Source: Euonymus europaeus (taxonomy: Eukaryota > Streptophyta > Magnoliopsida > Celastrales > Celastraceae). From it: a DNA stretch of 64,000 nucleotides. The notes under the pieces were generated by a model that saw only the letters and a program-made list of their open reading frames with translations, was not told the DNA's origin and did no database searches. The DNA is taken from assembly GCA_963580455.1 (NCBI GenBank), contig OY756960.1:9114001-9178000 (forward strand), read 5' to 3'. Below, piece after piece: positions 51,078-61,800 of this stretch. Every line of letters starts with the position of its first letter. Within the stretch, counting starts at the first letter, position 1. Position numbers and translations under genes: made by a program.

Positions 51078-53330
51078 TCATACTCGTAAAATTTGACAAA
51101 GAAGAACATTAAAAAGTGTACGCCGAGCAACTTTCATGGTCCGAAGTTGCTCAACTCTATCTATGGAGAAGCTTTTAACGGTTTTTGTCCATTTGTGATA
51201 GAAAGTTGGTGTTTCGGCATCAAAATAATCTATGAAGCTCATACTCGTAAAATTTGACAAAGAAGAACAATAAAAAGTGTACACCGAGCAACTTTCATGG
51301 TCCGAAGTTGCTCAACTCTATCTATGGAGGAGCTTTTAACGGTTTTTGTCCATTTGTCATAGATATGTGGTAATTTGGCATCGAAATAACCTAGGAAGCT
51401 TATACTCGTAAAATTTGACAAAGAAGAACAATAAAAAGTGTACACCGAGCAACTTTCATGGTCCGAAGTTGCTCAACTCTATCTATGGAGGAGCTTTTAA
51501 CGGTTTTTGTCCATTTGTCATAGATATGTGGTAATTTGGCATCGAAATAACCTAGGAAGCTTATACTCGTAAAATTTGGCAAAGAAGAACAATAAAACGT
51601 GTACACCGAGCAACTTTCATGATCCGAAGTTGCTCAACTCTATCTATGTAGGAGCTTTTAACGGTTTTTGTCCATTTGTCATAGAAAGTTGGTGTTTTGG
51701 AATCGAAATAATCTAGGAAGCTTATACTCATAAAATTTGACATAGAAGAACAATAAAAAGTGTAAACCGAGCAACTTTCATGGTCCGAAGTTGCTCAACT
51801 CTATCTATGGAGGAGCTTTTAACGGTTTTTGTCCATTTGTGATAAAAATTTGGTGTTTCGGCATCGAAATAATCTAGGAAGCTTATACTCGTAAAATTTG
51901 ACAAAGAAGAACAATAAAATGTGTACACCGAGCAACTTTCATGGTCCGAAGTTGCTCAAATCTATCTATGGAGGAGCTTTTAACGGTTTTTGTCCATTTG
52001 TCATAGATATGTGGTGTTTTCGCATCGAAATAACCTAGGAAGCTTATACTCGTAAAATTTGACAAAGAAGAACAATAAAAAATGTACACCGAGCAACTTT
52101 CATGGTCCGATTTTTCTCAACTCTATCTTTGGAGGAGCTTTTAATGGTTTTTGTCCATTTGTCATAGAAAGTTAATGTTTTGGAATCGAAATAATCTAGG
52201 AAGCTTATACTCGTAAAATTTGACAAAGAAGAACAATAAAAAGTGTACACCGAGCAACTTTCACGGTCCGAAGTTGCTCAACTCTATCTATGGAGGAGCT
52301 TTTAACGGTTTTTGTCCATTTGTCATAGATATGTGGTAATTTGGCATCGAAATAACCTAGGAAGCTTATACTCGTAAAATTTGACAAAGAAGAACAATAA
52401 AAAGTGTACACCGAGCAACTTTCATGGTCCGAAGTTGCTCAACTCTATCTATGGAGGAGCTTTTAACGGTGTTTGTCCATTTGTCATAGATATGTGGTAA
52501 TTTGGCATCGAAATAACCTAGGAAGCTTATACTCGTAAAATTTGACAAAGAAGAACAATAAAAAGTGTACACCGAGCAACTTTCATGATCCGAAGTTGCT
52601 CAACTCTATCTATGTAGGAGCTTTTAACGGTTTTTGTCCATTTGTCGTAGAAAGTTGGTGTTTTGGAATCGAAATAATCTAGGAAGCTTATACTCGTAAA
52701 ATTTGACATAGAAGAACAATAAAAAGTGTACACCGAGCAACTTTCATGGTCCGAAGTTGCTCAACTCTATCTATGGAGGAGCTTTTAACGGTTTTTGTCC
52801 ATTTGTCATAGATATGTGGTAATTTGGCATCGAAATAATCCAGGAAGTTATACTCGTAAAATTTGACATAAAAGAACAATGAAATGTGTACACCGAGCAA
52901 CTTCGATGGTCCGAAGTCGCTCAACTTTATCTATGGTGGAGCTTTTAACGGTTTTTGTCCATTAGTCGTAGAAAGGTAGTTTTTTGGCATCGAAATAATC
53001 TAGGAAGCTTATACTCGTAAAATTTGACAAAGAAGAACAATAAAAAGTGTACACCGAGCAACTTTGGAGGTCCGAAGTTGCTCAACTCTATCTATGGAGG
53101 AGCTTTTAACAGGTTTTGTCCATTTGTCATAGATATGTGGTGTTGTGGCATCGAAATAACCTAGGAATCTTATACTCGTAAAATTTGACAAAGAAGAACA
53201 ATAAAAAGTGTACGCCGAGCAACTTTCATGGTCCGAAGTTGCTCAACTCTATCTATGGAGGAGCTTTTATCGGTTTTTGTCCATTTGTGATAGAAAGTTG
53301 GTGTTTCGGCATCAAAATAATCTAGGAAGC
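51078..53330 (+). repeat. 14-monomer higher-order repeat, copy 2 (2,253 bp)
   Basis: Near-identical second copy. A visible difference is CATTTGTCATAGATATG near 53,125 against CATTTGACATAGATATG near 50,872. The following array continues as a shortened form of the same unit. Confidence 0.92.
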
Positions 53331-54939
53331 TCATACTCGTAAAATTTGACAAAGAAGAACAATAAAAAGTGTACACCGAGCAACTTTCATGGTCCGAAGT
53401 TGCTCAACTCTATCTATGGAGGAGCTTTTAACGGTTTTTGTCCATTTGTCATAGATATGTGGTAATTTGGCATCGAAATAACCTAGGAAGCTTATACTCG
53501 TAAAATTTGACAAAGAAGAACAATAAAAAGTGTACACCGAGCAACTTTCATGGTCCGAAGTTGCTCAACTCTATCTATGGAGGAGCTTTTAACGGTTTTT
53601 GTCCATTTGTGATAAAAATTTGGTGTTTCGGCATCGAAATAATCTAGGAAGCTTATACTCGTAAAATTTGACAAAGAAGAACAATAAAATGTGTACACCG
53701 AGCAACTTTCATGGTCCGAAGTTGCTCAAATCTATCTATGGAGGAGCTTTTAACGGTTTTTGTCCATTTGTCATAGATATGTGGTGTTTTCGCATCGAAA
53801 TAACCTAGGAAGCTTATACTCGTAAAATTTGACAAAGAAGAACAATAAAAAATGTACACCGAGCAACTTTCATGGTCCGATTTTTCTCAACTCTATCTTT
53901 GGAGGAGCTTTTAATGGTTTTTGTCCATTTGTCATAGAAAGTTGGTGTTTCGGAATCGAAATAATCTAGGAAGCTTATACTCGTAAAATTTGACAAAGAA
54001 GAACAATAAAAAGTGTACACCGAGCAACTTTCACGGTCCGAAGTTGCTCAACTCTATCTATGGAGGAGCTTTTAACGGTTTTTGTCCATTTGTCATAGAT
54101 ATGTGGTAATTTGGCATCGAAATAACCTAGGAAGCTTATACTCGTAAAATTTGACAAAGAAGAACAATAAAAAGTGTACACCGAGCAACTTTCATGGTCC
54201 GAAGTTGCTCAACTCTATCTATGGAGGAGCTTTTAACGGTTTTTGTCCATTTGTCATAGATATGTGGTAATTTGGCATCGAAATAACCTAGGAAGCTTAT
54301 ACTCGTAAAATTTGACAAAGAAGAACAATAAAAAGTGTACACCGAGCAACTTTCATGATCCGAAGTTGCTCAACTCTATCTATGTAGGAGCTTTTAACGG
54401 TTTTTGTCCATTTGTCGTAGAAAGTTGGTGTTTTGGAATCGAAATAATCTAGGAAGCTTATACTCGTAAAATTTGACATAGAAGAACAATAAAAAGTGTA
54501 CACCGAGCAACTTTCATGGTCCGAAGTTGCTCAACTCTATCTATGGAGGAGCTTTTAACGGTTTTTGTCCATTTGTCATAGATATGTGGTAATTTGGCAT
54601 CGAAATAGTCCAGGAAGTTATACTCGTAAAATTTGACATAAAAGAACAATGAAATGTGTACACCGAGCAACTTCGATGGTCCGAAGTCGCTCAACTTTAT
54701 CTATGGTGGAGCTTTTAACGGTTTTTGTCCATTTGTCGTAGAAAGGTAGTTTTTTGGCATCGAAATAATCTAGGAAGCTTATACTCGTAAAATTTGACAA
54801 AGAAGAACAATAAAAAGTGTACACCGAGCAACTTTGGTGGTCCGAAGTTGCTCAACTCTATCTATGGAGGAGCTTTTAACAGGTTTTGTCCATTTGTCAT
54901 AGATATGTGGTGTTGTGGCATCGAAATAACCTAGGAATC
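53170..54939 (+). repeat. 11-monomer derivative of the 14-monomer repeat (1,770 bp)
   Basis: From 53,653 the array matches 51,883 onward at an offset of 1,770 bp (53,814 to 52,044; 54,458 to 52,688; 54,779 to 53,009; 54,940 to 53,170). Three monomers present in the 2,253-bp unit (types at 51,078, 51,400 and 51,561) are missing. A further diverged and rearranged run of the same types follows to about 56,300. Confidence 0.85.
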
Positions 54940-56379
54940 TTATACTCGTAAAATTTGACAAAGAAGAACAATAAAAAGTGTACGCCGAGCAACTTTCATG
55001 GTCCGAAGTTGCTCAACTCTATCTATGGAGGAGCTTTTATCGGTTTTTGTCCATTTGTGATAGAAAGTTGGTGTTTCGGCATCAAAATAATCTAGGAAGG
55101 TCATACTCGTAAAATTTGACAAAGAAGAACAATAAAAAGTATACACTGAGCAACTTTCATGGTCCGAAGTTGCTCAACTCTATCTATGGAGGAGCTTTTA
55201 ACGGTTTTTGTCCATTTGTCATAGATATGTGGTAATTTGGCATCGAAATAACCTAGGAAGCTTATACTCGTAAAATTTGACAAAGAAGAACAATAAAAAG
55301 TGTACACCGAGCAACTTTCATGGTCCGAAGTTGCTCAACTCTATCTATGGAGGAGCTTTTAACGGTTTTTGTCCATTTGTCATAGATATGTGGTAATTTG
55401 CATCGAAATAACCTAGGAAGCTTATACTCGTAAAATTTGGCAAAGAAGAACAATAAAAAGTGTACACCGAGCAACTATCATGATCCGAAGTTGCTCAACT
55501 CTATCTATGTAGGAGCTTTTAACGGTTTTTGTCCATTTTGTCATAGAAAGTTGGTGTTTTGGAATCGAAATAATCTAGGAAGCTTATACTCGTAAAATTT
55601 GACATAGAAGAACAATAAAAAGTGTACACCGAGCAACTTTCATGGTCCGAAGTTGCTCAACTCTATCTATGGAGGAGCTTTTAACGGTTTTTGTCCATTT
55701 GTGATAAAAAGTTGGTGTTTCGGCATCGAAATAATCTAGGAAGCTTATACTCGTAAAATTTGACAAAGAAGAACAATAAAATGTGTACACCGAGCAACTT
55801 TCATGGTCCGAAGTTGCTCAACTCTATCTATGGAGGAGCTTTTAATGGTTTTTGTCTATTTGTCATAGATATGTGGTGTTTTGGCATCGAAATAACCTAG
55901 GAAGCTTATACTCGTAAAATTTGACAAAGAAGAACAATAAAAAATGTACATCGAGCAACTTTCATGGTCCGATTTTTCTCAACTCTATCTTTGGAGGAGC
56001 TTTTAATGGTTTTTGTCCATTTGTCATAGAAAGTTGGTGTTTTGGAATCGAAATAATCTAGGAAGCTTATACTCGTAAAATTTGACAAAGAAGAACAATA
56101 AAAAGTGTACACCGAGCAACTTTCACGGTCTGAAGTTGCTCTACTCTATCTATGGAGGAGCTTTTAACGGTTTTTGTCCATTTGTCATAGATATGTGGTA
56201 ATTTGGCATCGAAATAACCTAGGAAGCTTATACTCGTAAAATTTGACAAAGAAGAACAATAAAAAGTGTACACCGAGCAACTTTCACGGTCCGAAGTTGC
56301 TCAACTCTATCTATGGAGGAGCTTTTAACGGTTTTTATCCACTTGTCTTAGAAAGTTGGTGATTCGGCATCAAAATAAT

Positions 56380-57988
56380 CTAGGAAGCATATACTCGTAA
56401 AATTTGACAAAGAAGAACAATAAAAAGTGTAAACCGAGCAACTTTTATGGTCCGAAGTTGCTCAACTCTATCTATGGAGGAGCTTTTAACGGTCTTTGTC
56501 CATTTGTCATAGATATGTGGTGTTTTGGCATCGAAATAATCTAGGAAGCTTATACTAGTAAAATTTGACAAAGAAGAACAATAAAAAGTGTACACCGAGC
56601 AACTTTCATGGTCCGAAGTTGCCCAACTCTATCTATGGAGGAGCTTTTAACGGTTTTTGTCCATAAGGCATAGAAAGTTGGTGTTTTGGCATCAAAAAAA
56701 TCCAGGAAGTTATACTCGTAAAATATGACATAAAAGAACAAAAAAATGTGTACACCGAGCAACTTCGATGGTCCGAAGTCGCTCAACTTTATCTATGGTG
56801 GAGCTTTTAACGGTTTTTGTCCATTTGTCGTAGAAAGGTAGTTTTTTGGCATCGAAATAATCTAGGAAGCTTATACTCGTAAAATTTATCAAAGAAGAAC
56901 AATAAAAAGTGTACACCGAGCAACTTTGGTGGTCTGAAGTTGCTCAACTCTATCTATGGAGGAGCTTTTAACAGGTTTTGTCCATTTGTCATAGATATGT
57001 GGTGTTTTGGCATCGAAATAACCTAGGAAGCTTATACTCGTAAAATTTGACAAAGAAGAACAATAAAAAGTGTACGCCGAGCAACTTTCATGGTCCGAAG
57101 TTGCTCAACTCTATCTATGGAGGAGCTTTTAACGGTTTTTGTCCATTTGTGATAGAAAGTTGGTGTTTCGGCATCAAAATAATCTAGGAAGCTCATACTC
57201 GTAAAATTTGACAAAGAAGAACAATAAAAAGTGTACACCGAGCAACTTTCATGGTCCGAAGTTGCTCAACTCTATCTATGGAGGAGCTTTTAACGGTTTT
57301 TGTCCATTTGTCATAGAAAGTTGGTGTTTTGGAATCGAAATAATCTAGGAAGCTTATACTCGTAAAATTTGACATAGAAGAACAATAAAAATTGTACACC
57401 GAGCAACTTTCATGGTCCGAAGTTGCTCAACTCTATCTATGGAGGAGCTTTTAACGGTTTTTGTCCATTTGTGATAAAAAGTTGGTGTTTCGGCATCGAA
57501 ATAATCTAGAAAGCTTATACTCGTAAAATTTGACAAAGAAGAACAATAAAATGGGTACACCGAGCAACTTTCATGGTCCGAAGTTGCTCAACTCTATCTA
57601 TGGAGGAGCTTTTAACGGTTTTTGTCCATTTGTCATAGATATGTGGTGTTTTGGCATCGAAATAACCTAGGAAGCTTATACTCGTAAAATTTGACAAAGA
57701 AGAACAATAAAAAATGTACACCGAGCAACTTTCATGGTCTGATTTTTCTCAACTCTATCTTTGGAGGAGCTTTTAATGGTTTTTGTCCATTTGTCATAGA
57801 AAGTTGGTGTTTTGGAATCGAAATAATCTAGGAAGCTTATACTCGTAAAATTTGACAAAGAAGAACAATAAAAAGTGTACACCGAGCAACTTTCACGGTC
57901 CGAAGTTGCTCAACTCTATCTATGGAGGAGCTTTTAACGGTTTTTATCCACTTGTCTTAGAAAGTTGGTGATTCGGCATCAAAATAAT
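56380..57988 (+). repeat. 10-monomer repeat, copy 1 (1,609 bp)
   Basis: Units at 56,380, 56,550, 56,710 and 57,032 recur at 57,989, 58,159, 58,319 and 58,641, offset 1,609 bp. The types are those of the 8-monomer repeat (46,886-47,216), so this is another rearranged descendant of that set. Confidence 0.8.
57231..57267 (+). repeat. Example of the monomer dyad: GTGTACAC palindrome plus 9-bp inverted repeat
   Basis: In this typical monomer GTGTACAC (57,231-57,238) is self-complementary. After one base comes GAGCAACTT (57,240-57,248), then a 10-base spacer TCATGGTCCG, then AAGTTGCTC (57,259-57,267), which is the exact reverse complement of the first arm. The same arrangement recurs in most monomers of the window. 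The TGTACA core is kept even where the outer bases change. This could fold as a hairpin or cruciform or be a site for a dimeric protein; neither is shown. Confidence 0.85.
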
Positions 57989-58850
57989 CTAGGAAGCATA
58001 TACTCGTAAAATTTGACAAAGAAGAACAATAAAAAGTGTACACCGACCAACTTTTATGGTCCGAAGTTGCTCAACTCTATCTATGGAGGAGCTTTTAACG
58101 ATCTTTGTCCATTTGTCATAGATATGTGGTGTTTTGGCATCGAAATAATCTAGGAAGCTTATACTCGTAAAATTTGACAAAGAAGAACAATAAAAAGTGT
58201 ACACCGAGCAACTTTCATGGTCCGAAGTTGCTCAACTCTATCAATGGAGGACCTTTTAACGGTTTTTGTCCATAAGGCATAGAAAGTTGGTGTTTTGGCA
58301 TCAAAATAATCCAGGAAGTTATACTCGTAAAATTCGACATAAAAGAACAATAAAATGTGTACACCGAGCAACTTTGAAGGTCCGAAGTCGCTCAACTTTA
58401 TCTATGGTGGAGCTTTTAACTGTTTTTGTCCATTTGTCGTAGAAAGGTAGTTTTTTGGCATCGAAATAATCTAGGAAGCTTATGCTCGTAAAATTTGACA
58501 AAGAAGAACAATAAAAAGTGTACACCGAGCAACTTTGGTGGTCCGAAGTTGCTCAACTCTATCTATGGAGGAGCTTTTAACAGGTTTTGTCCATTTGTCA
58601 TAGATATGTGGTGTTTTGGCATCGAAATAACCTAGGAAGCTTATACTCGTAAAATTTGACAAAGAAGAACAATAAAAAGTGTACGCCGAGCAACTTTCAT
58701 GGTCCGAAGTTGCTCAATTCTATCTATGGAGGAGCTTTTAACGGTTTTTGTCCAGTTGTGATAGAAAGTTGGTGTTTCGGCATCAAAATAATCTAGGAAG
58801 CTCATACTCGTAAAATTTGACAAAGAAGAACAATAAAAAGTGTACACCGA
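57989..58850 (+). repeat. 10-monomer repeat, partial copy 2
   Basis: This matches copy 1 for about 860 bp with scattered substitutions, then diverges at about 58,850, where ATGTGGTAATTTGGC-type units return. Confidence 0.75.
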
Positions 58851-61800
58851 GCAACTTTCATGGTCCGAAGTTGCTCAACTCTATCTATGGAGGAGCTTTT
58901 AACGGTTTTTGTCCATTTGTCATAGATATGTGGTAATTTGGCATCGAAATAACTTAGGAAGCTTATACTCGTAAAATTTGGCAAAGAAGAACAATAAAAA
59001 GTGTACACCGAGCAACTTTCATGATCCGAAGTTGCTCAACTCTATCTATGTAGGAGCTTTTAACGGTTTTTGTCCATTTGTCATAGAAAGTTGGTGTTTT
59101 GGAATCGAAATAATCTAGGAAGCTTATACTCGTAAAATTTGACAAAGAAGAACAATAAAAAGTGTACACCGAGCAACTTTCATGGTCCGAAGTTGCTCAA
59201 CTCTATCTATGGAGGAGCTTTTAACGGTTTTTGTCCATTTGTCATAGATATGTGGTAATTTGGCATCGAAATAACCTAGGAAGCTTATACTCGTAAAATT
59301 TGACAAAGAAGAACAATAAAAAGTGTACACCGAGCAACTTTCATGATCCGAAGTTGCTCAACTCTATCTATGGAGGAGCTTTTAACGGTTTTTGTCCATT
59401 TGTCATAGAAAGTTGGTGTTTTGGAATCGAAATAATTAGGAAGCTTATACTCGTAAAATTTGACATAGAAGAACAATAAAAAGTGTACACCGAGCAACTT
59501 TCATGGTCCGAAGTTGCTCAACTCTATCTTTGGAGGAGCTTTTAACGGTTTTTGTCCATTTGTCATAGAAAGTTGGTGTTTTGTAATCGAAATAATCTAG
59601 GAAGCTTATACTCGTAAAATTTGACAAAGAAGAACAATTAAAAATGTACACCGAGCAACTTTCACGGTCCGAAGTTGCTCAACTCTATCTATGGAGGAGC
59701 TTTTAACGGTTTTTATCCACTTGTCTTAGAAAGTTGGTGATTCGGCATCAAAATAATCTAGGAAGCATATACTCGTAAAATTTGACAAAGAAGAACAATA
59801 AAAAGTGTACACCGAGCAACTTTCATGGTCCGAAGTTGCTCAACTCTATCTATGGAGGAGCTTTTAACGGTTTTTGTCCATTTGTCATAGATATGTGGTA
59901 ATTTGGCATCGAAATAACCTAGGAAGCTTATACTCGTAAAATTTGACAAAGAAGAACAATAAAAAGTGTACACCGAGCAACTTTCATGATCCGAAGTTGC
60001 TCAACTCTATCTATGGAGGAGCTTTTAACGGTTTTTGTCCATTTGTCATAGAAAGTTGGTGTTTTGGAATCGAAATAATCTAGGAAGCTTATACTCGTAA
60101 AATTTGACATAGAAGAACAATAAAAAGTGTACACCGAGCAACTTTCATGGTCCGAAGTTGCTCAACTCTATCTATGGAGGAGCTTTTAACGGTTTTTGTC
60201 CATTTGTCATAGAAAGTTGGTGTTTTGGAATCGAAATAATCTAGGAAGCTTATACTCGTAAAATTTGACATAGAAGAACAATAAAAAGTGTACACCGAGC
60301 AACTTTCATGGTCCGAAGTTGCTCAACTCTATCTATGGAGGAGCTTTTAACGGTTTTTGTCCATTTGTCATAGATATGTGGTGTTTTGGCATCGAAATAA
60401 CCTAGGAAGCTTATACTCGTAAAATTTGATGAAGAAGAACAATAAAAAATGTACACCGAGCAACTTTCATGGTCCGATTTTGCTCAACTCTATCTTTGGA
60501 GGAGCTTTTAACGGTTTTTGTCCATTTGTCATAGAAAGTTGGTGTTTTGGAATCGAAATAATCTAGGAAGCTTATACTCGTAAAATTTGACAAAGAAGAA
60601 CAATAAAAAGTGTACACCGAGCAACTTTCACGGTCCGAAGTTGCTCAACTCTATCTATGGAGGAGCTTTTAACGGTTTTTATCCACTTGTCTTAGAAAGT
60701 TGGTGATTCGGCTCAAAATAATCTAGGAAGCATATACTCGTAAAATTTGACAAAGAAGAACAATAAAAAGTGTACACCGAGCAACTTTTAAGGTCCGAAG
60801 TTGCTCAACTCTATCTATGGAGGAGCTTTTAACGGTTTTTGTCCATTTGTCATAGATATGTGGTGTTTTGCATCGAAATAACCTAGGAAGCTTATACTCG
60901 TAAAATTTGACAAAGAAGAACAATAAAAAGTGTACACCGAGCAACTTTCATGGTCCGAAGTTGCTCAACTCTATCTATGGAGGAGCTTTTAACGGTTTTT
61001 ATCCATTTGTCATAGAAAGTTGGTTTTTTGGAATCGAAATAATCTAGGAAGTTATACTCGTAAAATTTGACATAGAAGAATAATAAAAAGTGTACACCGA
61101 GCAACTTTCATGGTCCGAAGTTTCTCAACTCTATCTATGGAGGAGCTTTTAACGGTCTTTGTCCATTTGTCATAGATATGTGGTGTTTTGGCATCGAAAT
61201 AATCTAGGAAGGTTATACTCGTAAAAGTTGACAAAGAAGAATAATAAAAAGTGTACACCGAGCAACTTTCATGGTCCGAAGTTGCTCAACTCTATCTATG
61301 GAGGAGCTTTTAACGGTTTTTGTCCATAAGGCATAGAAAGTTGGTGTTTTGGCATCAAAATAATCCAGGAAGTTATACTCGTAAAATTTGACATAAAAGA
61401 ACAATAAAATGTGTACATCAGCAACTTCGATGGTCCGAAGTCGCTCAACTTTATCTATGGTGGAGCTTTTAACGGTTTTTGTCCATTTGTCGTAGAAAGG
61501 TAGTTTTTTGGCATCGAAATAATCTAGGAAGCTTATACTCGTAAAATTTGACAAAGAAGAACAATAAAAAGTGTACACCGAGCAACTTTGATGGTCCGAA
61601 GTTGCTTAACTCTATCTATGGAGGAGCTTTTAACAGGTTTTGTCCATTTGTCATAGATATGTGGTGTTTTGGCATTGAAATAACCTAGGAAGCTTATACT
61701 CGTAAAATTTGACAAAGAAGAACAATAAAAAGTGTACGCCGAGCAACTTTCATGGTCCGAAGTTGCTCAACTCTATCTATGGAGGAGCTTTTAACGGTTT

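Noticed and set aside
61213..61578. A longer 121-codon minus-strand frame spanning two monomers
   Set aside because: It arises from a small deletion near 61,418 (TGTACATCAGCAAC for TGTACACCGAGCAAC) that happens to join two monomer frames.
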